From positions 1,550,001-1,614,000 of the forward strand of contig NC_039519.1 in assembly GCF_003672135.1 (NCBI RefSeq): a stretch of 64,000 nucleotides of DNA. The letters are read 5' to 3'. Numbering within the stretch: the first letter of the stretch is position 1; each line of letters begins with the position of its first letter. Origin of the DNA: Ooceraea biroi. Lineage: Eukaryota; Arthropoda; Insecta; Hymenoptera; Formicidae. Position numbers and translations under genes: made by a program. Positions 33,788 through 43,489 of this stretch are shown here, in pieces. Under the pieces are notes generated by a model. That model did no database searches. It worked only from the letters and a program-made list of their open reading frames with translations, and had not been told where the DNA came from.

Positions 33788-36236
33788 CTGCATTCCGTTA
33801 TTCACTGCCAGTACTGAAAATCTATAGTTCACGTGACATAACCTATAGATTTTCAGTACTGGCAGTGAATGACGGAACGCAGGCTATATTTTACCAACAT
33901 AGTTGAGAAATAAACATTTATAACGTATACTGAGTAAATTGTTTTAAACATCTGAGTACTCCTCTATAATATTTTTTCAGTTGTATATACAGATAAAAGG
34001 GGAGAAAAAATAAAAAATGCACAGAATATTGTTCAAATATATTACTGTTTTTAAATTAAATTGAATGCATTACCATTGATTTGCTGTCTATATTTTTATA
34101 AATATTATTAGCTTTTTTTGTTATGAATTTTTACTCTGAATACAACAAATTGTTTTATAAGTTTTTTATATAGTTGATGACAATTACTATGATCGGCATT
34201 AACTGTCGAAAATTGTTATATTAGAAATTATTTTATGTCAATGTCACGAATATTATCAAGCGACGCCGGTAGCGTCGCGACGCCAAGTACATAAAAAAAT
34301 AAATAGCCGCATGAGAAATAGCCGCTTGATACAGCACTGGCGTGACATCGTCGAGGCCCTACCAAGTAGCTTATCCGGAATTTACATCATTTGACAGGTC
34401 ACATAAACTTGTGATTAAAATATCTCAGGAACTAAAGCCGTAATAAGAAATCTAACGGCACTTTTATAACATAATATGGATGCACGCTTTCGAACGCGAT
34501 TAATTAGAATTAAATTGGTGCAGGCAATCCTGAGATATTGCAATCGTTATGTTAAAACTGTGACGTTTCGGTTTTCATAGAATTCAGACCACTCACGTAC
34601 GTATGCTCGCACAAACACATGCAAAGCGATTTTGTCCCTCAAGCTTGCGTTCACACATGCACGATTTAATTTATTCGACGACGGCGACGACGACGACGAC
34701 GACGTTGCATCACGTCGTCGATGTGGTGCAACGAAAAAAAAAAGTACAAAATCGCTTTGAATGTGTATGTTCGAACATATGTACGTGAGTCTGAACCTGA
34801 TTTCGGAAAAGGAGAAGAACGAAACGTCACAATTCTAACATTCAATTACAATATTTCAGGATTGACTGAACCATTTTTATTTGGAGTGGTCGCAACCGAA
34901 AGCTTGCACCCATATTATCTTATAAAAGTGCCGTTAGATTTTTGATTACGGCTTTAGTTCCTGAAATAGTTTAATCATAAGTTTATGTGACATGTCAAAT
35001 GATATGAATTCCAGATAAGCTATACGTTAGCGCTTGACGTCTATGCACTGAACTTGGTAACGCTCGATGTTTATGCAGTGACTCTCATTGTTCGGTACCT
35101 TATTTTTTATTTTTATGTACTTTTCTATAAAAACATTAAAAATTAATGAAATATAAAAAATTTTTACAAAAAGTAATGAGATCCCTCTAAAAAACCTTAC
35201 AAAGGTAAAAGAATACGCCAAGTACATAAAAAAGCAAAACCAAATATGATGAAATCCATAGTTAACTAGCCAAGTACCTAGAAGCAATCCAGTTTGAGGA
35301 TTTGTAATTTGAAATAATACTTGGCGTGCCCGGGTCGCATTAAAACGTACGTCCTACCTATACTTTGTGTAAACTGTATGTGTAAATTATTTGTATTGAG
35401 TGAGTAATGAAAAGGGATATTTATAATCACTCCGCTAATGTGCAAAACCGTAAACGTATTTGTTTTAATATTACCAAATACAAAGATTTACGAGTCATTA
35501 GTGAAAATACTCAAGGCTAGAGATGAAAATGACCAAATCTGACGGTAAATTACTGGGTAACTTACGGTAAATTAGTTAGTAATTTTTGGAAAGCGGTAAA
35601 ATGGTAATTTTGAAAAAAATAATTAAAATAATAATAATGAACTATTAATAATATTTAAAATTAATAAAATTTAAAATCAGCATTTGCCATTTAAGATGAG
35701 TAAAAAAAAACTATTTTATTTAACTCAGTCTTCATAAATATTCTGAAACTATATTTAATATATACATTTACATATAAAGAAGTAATTAAGAAACTAGGTA
35801 TATAATAACTAGAGGAACTTTATATTTTAATGTAATGTATTACAATACAACAAAATTACCTTTTTTAAAAAAAGGTACAAAAAAGGCGCCAAGTATACGC
35901 GCGCGAAGAAAAAAAGAACTCTACAAAAGTAATGATATTAAACCATTGCGCCAACTATAAAAATGGGTATTTATGCAAATCAGAAAATCTATTATTTTAT
36001 TATTATGTATACAACATCCTATTCCAATCCAAGCGTTGTTTTAATTCTCTTTAAATATTATTATAGTATTTTTCACAAAAATGTATGAAATCTTCAAATT
36101 GCGCCAAGTGCAGAGAGAATGTATCGAAAATTAATTATGTACTATTTAAAAAACTCAAGTGGTAGTATTCTTATCAATTAGAAAGAGAATATATGTATAT
36201 ATTGTTTAAAAAATTATTGTTGTACTACTTTTAAAA
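33788..36236 (-). repeat. Mirror of 11797-14240: hairpin, fold-back element, CTTGGCG repeats
   Basis: The 38-bp hairpin is at about 33790-33882, the fold-back element at about 34258-35120 with its GGTA hairpin at 34259-34292 (this copy has one extra C in the stem), and CTTGGCG-motif AT-rich sequence runs to 36236. No gene. Confidence 0.8.
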
Positions 36237-37122
36237 TACTAAACGCTATGTTTCCCAACAAATGGATAGGCAAATATGGTCCCATCAATTATCCACCCGA
36301 TCACCGGACCTCACCGTTTTCGATTATTATTTTTGGGGAAGGATAAAAGATTTGGTGTACCATGAACGTCCGACTATAAGGGACAATATGATCCTTAGGA
36401 TAAGTGAAGCAATTCGATCTTTAGGTGCTGATGAGATTCTTCGAGCAACTAATTCCTTCCAACGCAGAGTAGATATGTGCATCGCAGAAAACGGTGCTCA
36501 CTTTGAACACTTTGCTTGAACAAACATACTCACTCACTCAGAAACGTTGTTAACCCGTTGGTGCATAATGTCCCGTATTTGGGACAGCTATTTCAGTTTT
36601 TTTTAAATGCTTTTACGTATTCATAATTGGTTTGTGTAACATAGTATTTGGTATCACTATGTTTATTAATTATTTTTCCGTTTTTTTGGCCGTACCACTG
36701 AAAACATTTTAAAAACATTATAATTTTTTAAATTAAGAAAAAACATGGAACTAGAAACTCGCCACGTCCTCGTCGTTAGTTCTGGATTATGTTAAGAGCG
36801 AGACTTTTTTATTTCAAAATGTAGTTTTTATTTCAAATACATGTCAAGGTCAATGGAGGCATTTTCAGAAAACATGTTTCAGACAAAAGTTGTTCCAATT
36901 AATTGGTAGAAGAAGATGATATAATAAAAAATGGGAGTTTCCATTTAAGATTTTAAAGTTGACCTTGAGACTTCCTGCATAACTGCTGTCAAGGTCAAAT
37001 ATGTATCACCATTTCATGTAATTGTTAAAGCCCTACAACTTTTGATTAAAACATTTTTATCTGTCACGCTCAGTTATCAAAATATTCGGCATGTACGGGT
37101 GGTCTCAGACACCCTGTATATA
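36237..37122 (+). mobile_element. Tc1/mariner-superfamily element remnant (3' part)
   Basis: It begins abruptly inside a transposase frame at the palindrome border and ends at cagacaccctgtata (about 37107-37121), a terminus resembling those of insect mariner-like elements. The noncoding part 36520-37080 holds a tcccgtatttgggac palindrome near 36570 and otherwise nothing recognised. Confidence 0.55.
36250..36519 (+). pseudogene. Mariner-like transposase C-terminal fragment
   Basis: The frame contains an RSPDLT..D...WG motif, the context of the third catalytic acidic residue in Tc1/mariner-superfamily DDE transposases. A C-terminal segment with NSFQRR.D.CI..NG..FEH follows, typical of insect members. 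The protein ends at TGA 36517-36519. The N-terminal DNA-binding and first two catalytic motifs are absent because the element is cut at the palindrome border. Confidence 0.7.
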
Positions 37123-37143
37123 TGTCCTCTGTGGTTGAGCCTC

Positions 37144-39119
37144 CTAATCGCCGAAAGCGTCAAAGTCATCGACCTCGTCGTCGATCGCGGAGGTGTCTTC
37201 CGATTCTGCAAATGGAAAGCAAACTTAACCTGTTGAATATTGTACGGAGAATGCGGAGGAGGAATCAAGAGCGTCGACTTACCATCTTGCTGCGCTTCGC
37301 CCTCCGCGTATCTGCGCGCCTCGTTGGCAGCAAGCGCCAGTGAGAGGCCGCGGCTGCCCATCTCCCGCATATTGGTAGTGGCCTGCTCCATGACGTTTAC
37401 GTATCGCGTCAACGTCTGTTCCGCCTGGACGGCGAGTCGTCGCGCGTCCTCTGCTCGGTTGGCTGCATTGCGCCGTCCGACGGCAACAACTTCGGCGTCG
37501 ACGGCAACGTTCGTTCGCGAAACAACCGCGTCCCGACGGGCGTCGATCGCCGACTGTGCCGCTGCGATGGCGGAGCGGGCGAAACTGGGAATGATCTCCC
37601 GCAGGCGCCTGTTCTTCGCTTGCATCCTTCTGCGCCTCGCCCTGTTTACGCGCTGCGCAAGTTGGTACGGCGTTATTGCTGCTGCAACGGACACATATAT
37701 GCAAGTATAAGCTGTTCGAGGCAGGTATACACACCCAGGTGTCACAAACATCCAAAAGATATCGCAAACACGTCCTTTGGTTTTCTTTTATAAAAAAAAA
37801 CAAGATATAAAGGGGGTCTCTGCGATGTCATCTGGATTGTTGTGCAATAAAATGCAATAAAATGTAATAACATAAGATGGAATGTAATACAATTAAATAA
37901 ACTGCAATAAAATACATTAAAATGGAATAACATGCAATAAAATGCAATAAAATGCAATAACATGCGATAAAATGCGATAAAATGCAATACCATGCAATAA
38001 AATGCAATAACATGCAATAAAATGCAATACAATGCAATAAAATGTAATAACATGTAATAAACATTATACTTACGTCCGCGACGTCTGACACGTCGTCCGC
38101 GCTCTCCGTTATGGCTCGCGTCCAGCATCTTTTTGCGTCTCGTGAACTGGAAACAAAAAAAACGAATAAGTACGTACCCCCCCCCCCCCACACACAGAAA
38201 GGATACTCATACTTACGTCTTGCTCCTGCTGCTGCTTCTGCTTCTGCCTATGTTGCTGCTGTCGCCGCTGATGATATCTGAAACAGAAAGAATATAAATG
38301 TATATACATGTACGTAAACATGTGTGTACGTTCGTAAGTGCGTACACACATGCATACGTACATGTATACATAAGAATGACTTAAGAAAAAAAAAAAAAAG
38401 AAATTGGAAAATTGAAAGAACGCGACGCGATAGGTAAATTTTGGCGCCGGATTCGTGTAGAGCGCCCGAAAACACCTAGGAAACGACTACCGCCTCGCCC
38501 ATGTAGCCAAAGTCGCGACCCGACCCTCTACTTACCTCTTACGTGGTCCCAGCGAAAACCAAGAATGACCAGAACGGGACGCTCTTCTCACCCATGTCAA
38601 CTTTGAACGGTACGTCCGACGGGATCGTCGTTTGGAGGGCTCGTTCGTCTCTTCGAGACGCGTCGAACGCGATTTTGAACGACCCCCTAGCCCCCCTGTT
38701 TCCGAGATATCCACCATTTTGTAAAACATTGTTTTTCGGTCATATCGTGAAAACGGTGAGAGATAGCGATTCGGACCATAAGACCTTTTCAATGGGGCGC
38801 GACGAGGCGCAACTTTTTTGTCTCTTGGGCGGACCCTGTATCTCTCACCGTTCCCGATATATTGGCCATTTTGTCCAAGAAACAGTTTTTCGTCGATATC
38901 GCGGGAACGGTGATAGTACAGGGTCGCACCCGAGTACCTTTTCGATCGGGCTCGACGAGACGCAACTGTTTTGTCTCTTGGTCGGACCCTGTATCTCTCA
39001 TCGTTCCCGATATATCGGCCATTTTGTCCAAGAAACAGTTTTTCATCGATATCGCGGGAACGGTGATAGATACAGGGTCGCACCCGAGTACCTTTCCGAT
39101 CGGGCTCAACGAGACGCAA
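37144..39119 (-). CDS. Unrecognised spliced gene, unit 3 of a three-gene cluster (polyQ, basic, coiled, acidic tail)
   Basis: Proposed exons on the minus strand are 38536-39119, 38217-38277, 38074-38146, 37283-37678 and 37144-37205. All use GTAAG(T) donors and CAG acceptors, and all junction phases agree (2, 0, 1, 1), giving about 391 codons. The first exon is satellite-derived, with a twice-repeated ~70-residue basic segment, and its start is uncertain. The second is a Gln-rich micro-exon (about 20 residues). The third is basic, with its own ATG at 38126-38128 as an alternative start. The fourth (132 residues) is Ala/Arg/Glu-rich and probably helical or coiled. The fifth is an acidic tail ending at TAG 37144-37146. 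I do not recognise the family. Function is unknown; the charged helical body plus acidic tail could suit nucleic-acid or chromatin contacts, which is speculation. Confidence 0.55.
37823..38062. repeat. Decamer A-tract repeat in intron of unit 3
   Basis: Runs of aataaaatgc-type decamers, about 24 units, lie in the intron between 37679 and 38073. Unit length is close to 10 bases, so AAAA tracts recur once per helical turn. On the minus strand they translate as repeated His/Phe/Ile/Tyr/Cys frames that are not genes. Confidence 0.85.
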
Positions 39120-39455
39120 CTTTGTTGACCCCTAGTCGGACATCGTATCTCTCATCGTTTCCGCGATAATCGACATTATGTAAAATATCGCTTTTCGCGA
39201 TTAACTCCGGAACAGTGCGGCTAACTGGAGGTTTAATAAGGGCGTTGGAAAGGGCTCGCAAATCCCCGTCGAATGCCGTTTGGAAGAACTCTCTGACCCA
39301 CTCCGTTTGCGAGATATCGAGCATTTTGTAAAACATAGGTTTTCGCGATTAACTATGGAACGGTGCGTGTGACGCAAAGTTTAATAAGGGCGTTGCAAAG
39401 GCATCGAAAATCCCCGTCGAATGCCGTTTGAAAGAACTCTCTAACCCACTCCGTT
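38620..39455. repeat. Satellite cluster overlapping the first exon of unit 3
   Basis: Tandem units share cgttcccgatat.t.ggccat, ttttgtccaagaaacag, cgatatcgcgggaacggtga and cagggtcgcacccgagtacc, with a period near 150 bases. From 39240 on they grade into aaatccccgtcgaatgccg units like those at 9103-9390. Only part of this is proposed as coding. Confidence 0.7.
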
Positions 39456-40300
39456 CAAAATACATAACATATAATACGTTACAATGTGATAACATTCAAT
39501 AAAATGCAATGAAATACATTAAAATGAAATAAAATGCGATAAACTGCAATAAACTTTCATAAAATGCAATGAAATACATTAGAATACAATACAATGCATT
39601 CCAATGCAATACCATGCAATAAAATACATTCAAATGCAAACAATGAGAAAGAATGCAATAAACTTTAATAACATGCAATACACTTTAATAAAATGTAATA
39701 AAATACATTAAACTGCAATACCATGCAGTCAAATACATTAAAATGCAATAAAATGCAATACAATACATTAGAATGCTATAAAATACATAAAAATGCAATA
39801 CCATGCAATAAGATGCATTGAAATGCAATAAAATGCGATAAAATGCAATAAACTTCAATAAAATGCAATAAAATACATCAGAATGTAATGAAATGCAATA
39901 ACATTTAATGAAATGCAATAAAGTACAATGCAATGCTAGGAAAGTTAATACAATGTACTAAATTAGAGTGAACTTCAATGAAAAGTAATAAAATGCAATG
40001 CAATGCAATAAAATATAAGAAAAAGCAATAAAATTTAATACAATGCACAATAACAAGCAATATAATGCAATAAAACGGAAAAGAATGCTTTAAATGGCAA
40101 TAACGTTAAATAAAATGCAATGAAATCAGAGCAACTGCAGTAATATCGAAGAAACTGCAATATAATCAAAGAAAATGCCAGACAACCGAGGAAAATGATT
40201 AAAATCAAATAAAGTGGAATGAAATGTAAGAAAATGCAATAAAATCAGAGAAAATGCATTACAATCAAAGAAAACACCACCCCTGGGACTTTGACAACTT
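39456..40300. repeat. Long decamer A-tract repeat
   Basis: About 80 degenerate copies of a 10-base unit (tgcaataaaa and relatives; also tacattaaaa). The AAAA/AATAAA tract is phased near 10 bases. The repeat decays to the right into ~20-base caaagaaaatgc-type words. No gene. Minus-strand frames at 39496-39933 are translations of the repeat. Confidence 0.9.
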
Positions 40301-40321
40301 TCGGAAACAAAACAAAACAAA

Positions 40322-40435
40322 AAAGTGGGATAGAGGATTGTAGGAGGGGTTAAGCCAGAGCCCCGTTAGCCGTCGCGAGATCCAGAGGACCGCTCGACGT
40401 TGTCCGACTCTCACCGCATGGAGGTGGGGTTGGCA
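40322..40435. repeat. Duplicated block, copy 1 (paired with 41725-41845)
   Basis: The text gattgtaggaggggttaag, ccagag.cccgtt.gccgtc and gctcgacgttgtccgactct matches 41725-41845 in the same orientation, about 1.4 kb away. This supports tandem duplication of the gene units. Confidence 0.8.
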
Positions 40436-40723
40436 CGTGAGCCTGGCTGGCTCTTCTGAGAATCAGGGTAAGGAATGGTAAGGGTTGGATTGGATGCTTC
40501 AGCGCAGGAAAAGAAAAAGGACCGAAAGACGTAGGGTTTCTAATGTAAATAAACGCAAGTGAAAATATATATATGTATATTTATAATACAGTGTAGATAA
40601 ATACAAAAGGAACCGTCCCTTGCGCGTGTCTTTCTGCAATAAAAACAAACAAATCAAAGCAAGGAACAAGCATCAAGATGTTTGGTAACTGTTGCTTGAA
40701 CTTACCTCTCGCCCGCGTGCTCC
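40436..40723. other. Spacer downstream of unit 2, no gene seen
   Basis: A purine-rich stretch and a short (TA)-rich run (40565-40585). It may include the 3' untranslated region of unit 2. Confidence 0.3.
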
Positions 40724-41325
40724 TCATAAGGAGGCGAACGAGTCGTCTGCGAAGAGCTCCGACGGGGATGACGATTCATGGCGCTCACGGCGCCATACGG
40801 GCGACCGTGACCGCTCGCGGCGCGCCTCCCACGCCGCCCACTTCTCCTCATCGGACGTACTTAGTGGAGGCGTGAAGCCTGTCGACACGTCGTCCATTGC
40901 GTGTGAAGAAGAAAAAACAAAAAAGACAAATTAAAGAAACACAATTGAAGTAAAATACTTTAACCAAGCATGCAAAAACTCGTATTATCGATGCACTTAC
41001 CGTCCTCGTGATACCGCCGCACCACCTCTTCAACTGAGTCCGCCTCCTCGGACGAATTGTCCCCTGATTCCTCCCTCTCCCCCGCCTTCTCCAAACCAAG
41101 GTCCTCCAGTTCCTCCAACTGTGGCACTTGCTCCTCGCCCTCGTTGTCGCCATCTCGATACGGTGGACTCGGCAAAGCCGGAAACTTGCTAGGAATGCAC
41201 ATTGTTTCTGTAAACAGACAGAGGCGATTACAACTCATGAATTACATGTTTGCGCATGATAATACTTATATTCTTCACTCTTTCCTAGTCGCTGCTGTTG
41301 CTGCTGTAGCTGCTGTGTCTGAGAT
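40724..41325 (-). CDS. Unrecognised spliced gene, unit 2 (polyQ, Pro/acidic middle, SR-like tail)
   Basis: Exons on the minus strand are 41279-41325 (Gln-rich micro-exon, weak GTGAAG donor), 41001-41207 and 40724-40878. Phases agree at both junctions (1 and 1). The middle exon has an ATG at 41200-41202, then a short Pro-rich segment, then a strongly acidic Glu/Asp-rich stretch. The last exon begins after gacag and encodes an acidic/aromatic segment followed by alternating Arg/Glu/Ser, with stop TGA 40724-40726. From the internal ATG the product is about 119 residues. The micro-exon would need a further upstream exon (phase 2), which I could not place. I do not recognise the family. Confidence 0.5.
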
Positions 41326-41339
41326 CTGAAACAGAAAGA

Positions 41340-41680
41340 AAAGCATACTAAATGAACATACCATGAGGCTGTAAAAGCATTCAAGTAACAGTGAAATTAA
41401 ACACAATTCATTAAAGGTAATGCAAATGCTGTAAAGTGAATGAAACATGCATTGCAATCAACGACAATTACTTGAAAGGACTGAAAATGCAGAAATGCTA
41501 CTGAAAATGTTGAAAAATAGCGGTAAAGGTTCTAAAATCTAACAACATGCGGGAAAGTCGCTAAACTTACATGCAAATCACACACAATGTTAAAAAATGC
41601 CTGACAATATTGCAAGATTACGGACAAGGCTGTCAAATTGTGTAAGTAACAGTAAAATTAAAGAAAATGCATTACAATCG
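41340..41680. repeat. Degenerate aaatgc-type repeat between units 2 and 1
   Basis: Irregular tgaaaatgc / taaacttac / aatgttgaaaa words form a decayed relative of the decamer repeat. No gene. A GTAAGT-like donor at 41561-41566 (minus) could belong to an unplaced exon. Confidence 0.5.
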
Positions 41681-41724
41681 CAGACTTTACTACGCCTACG
41701 AGTTGGAAAACTTTCAAAAAGGAA

Positions 41725-41845
41725 ACCAGACAAAGTGAGATAAAGGATTGTAGGAGGGGTTAAGCCAGAGCTCCGTTGGCCGTCAAGCAATGCACAGCGG
41801 ACCACTCGACGTTGTCCGACTCTCACCGCGTTGGAGAAAGGATGA
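41725..41845. repeat. Duplicated block, copy 2 (paired with 40322-40435)
   Basis: See the pairing with 40322-40435. The 100-base core is closely similar. The rest of 41846-42160 shows nothing recognisable and may be the 3' flank of unit 1. Confidence 0.75.
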
Positions 41846-42166
41846 AGGAAAGGTAAGGGGAAGGAAAAAGGGGAAAAGCTGGACGATACTTTTCCAGCCG
41901 AAACAAAAAGATAAAAAAGAGGCCTCCATTGGCCGAAGCACGACTTTGTCCGCAACTAAAAGAATAAATGCACAAAAAAATGGCGTCAATGCCTCATGCA
42001 AAATAAAATAACAAACGACGTCCTTGGCTGATGCAATTGTCACAAAACCAAAAAACATAAATCATGGCAACAGGACCTAAAAGAAAGACAAGTTGTTACA
42101 ACGCTGAAAAAATAGAGATACAGACATTGAGCGGAACGAAGAGGTGCGTTGATACTCACATATTGC

Positions 42167-43035
42167 CTAGTCCCGCCTGCGCCTTGGAGGGGTTGGGGCC
42201 CGGTACATCGAGTCGTCGGAATCTGAAAACGATGCAGAAGGATTACAACGTGCTCGCGAGCACCACAACTTGACGATAAACTTACCGTTTCCCGCATCCT
42301 CCGCAACTCGGTTGATCGCGCGATTGCCCTCGCGGGCGTGTCGCACCATCTCCACGACGAGCGGTTGCAGCCGTCGCCTGCGCCGTACTAGCGCCTGACG
42401 TGTCGCGCGAAACTCCTCCTCGATTATGTCCGCTCTTCGCTGGACCCTGTGCGAGTCACTCATCGCCGTTACTGTTTCCTCGGCGAAGTTTGCGTGATGC
42501 TCCGCCGGCACTTGGTTGCCCATACGCCACGTCATATGAGCCGAGATCCTCGCGTCCTCCGCGCACGAATCGATGCATGCGACAACGTACCGCAGGTACG
42601 TTCATTCTGCGGCAATGTCGCGCAGAATGCCCCGCAAGCGTCGCGTACGCGAGCTGTTGGCGACGAATTGCGCTCGCACGCCGCCCAGCGGGTTGTCTGA
42701 AAAGAGGACGGTGATTACAGTGGACAGAAACGGAACATTAGGATCAGTACGATATAGAAAAGATATTGCAAACAAGTCGAGCGCTTACCTCGGTCGTTCT
42801 CTGGACACTGCGGCCGTTCGCCCTCCATAACTTCGCCAAACTTGGTATTGCAAAAAAATACGTGAAATTAATCGTCACGCGTACCCACATGCATACATGC
42901 ACATCACAACCATTCACTCGCTCACTCACTAACTCACTCGCACACACACACGTACTTGACTTGTTACTTACGTTTACTGATGCTGTTGCTGCTGCTGCTG
43001 TCGCTGCCACTGCAGATGCTAATAGATGCTGTAAC
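42167..43035 (-). CDS. Unrecognised spliced gene, unit 1 (one in-frame TGA)
   Basis: Exons on the minus strand are 42972-43035 (CAG-rich micro-exon, read here in an Ala-rich frame), 42789-42840 (ATG at 42826-42828), 42286-42696 and 42167-42222. Phases agree at all three junctions (0, 1, 1). The large exon encodes about 137 codons of charged, helix-prone sequence that stays in frame on both sides of one TGA at 42602-42604. A second ATG lies after it at 42533-42535. The last exon is Asp/Ser then Pro/Arg-rich, with stop TAG 42167-42169. From the first ATG the frame spans about 168 codons. Architecture parallels units 2 and 3. Function and family are unknown. The TGA may be a disabling mutation, or the second ATG may be used. 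Confidence 0.5.
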
Positions 43036-43322
43036 CTGAAACAGAAAAAATAAAAATGTAAATACGTGCACGTACGTAGATAGGGTATATATTATAACAA
43101 TTGGCTTTATATATTATCGTGCGCTGGATATTTTTATTTTCACAAGTTCATGACAGTCGAAGAGCATGCCTCGGAGATGTCAGTGGATTGACGTGGATAG
43201 CAGGAACTGGACGACTTGTTAAGCGGAAGGAAAGCAACTACACTTTGCGAGGGATCATGCTACCTACATCGTACTCTGATAACGGAATTTGCAAGAATAC
43301 TAAATAAAATCTCGTACTTACG

Positions 43323-43442
43323 TCGCACACGAAACCTCGAACCTGTCGTATGCTGTTCGGTATGTGTAATGGCGTCATTTGTAGTTAGCGCTACGTGTGA
43401 TCGCGCCATCGATAATCGATTACTAGATGGAATCGGCGTCAC
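43323..43442 (-). CDS. Possible first exon of unit 1
   Basis: On the minus strand an ATG at about 43377-43379 opens a 19-codon frame ending at a strong donor GAC|GTAAGTACG. The next acceptor is the tttctgtttttctgtttcag-like site at 43036. Its phase (0) would put the micro-exon in a Ser-rich frame rather than the Ala-rich frame that suits the next exon. It may therefore be untranslated leader. Confidence 0.3.
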
Positions 43443-43489
43443 TATATCTAGTTATACCGCGAACACGTCATTAAAGTTTTGAAATTCAC

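Larger units (their letters stand above)
24057..36236 (-). repeat. Right arm of the 24-kb palindrome
   Basis: It is the complement of the left arm down to about 36236, where it breaks into a mariner-like transposase fragment. Compared with the left arm it mostly lacks single bases in short homopolymers (for example CCCC to CCC opposite 16408, CC to C opposite 19170, GGG to GG opposite 19898, GG to G opposite 20109), with one extra T opposite 18170. Divergence rises next to the centre (24057-24110). Confidence 0.93.

Noticed and set aside
37240..37710. 156-codon plus-strand frame
   Set aside because: Antisense to the large exon of unit 3, which has matching splice sites on the minus strand.
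37742..38193. Two ~120-150-residue minus-strand frames rich in Phe/Ile/His/Cys/Tyr
   Set aside because: They are produced by the 10-base repeat and lie across introns of unit 3; the periodic His-Phe-Ile pattern is the decamer read in frame.
39496..39933. Minus-strand hydrophobic frames resembling membrane proteins
   Set aside because: They are translations of the decamer repeat.
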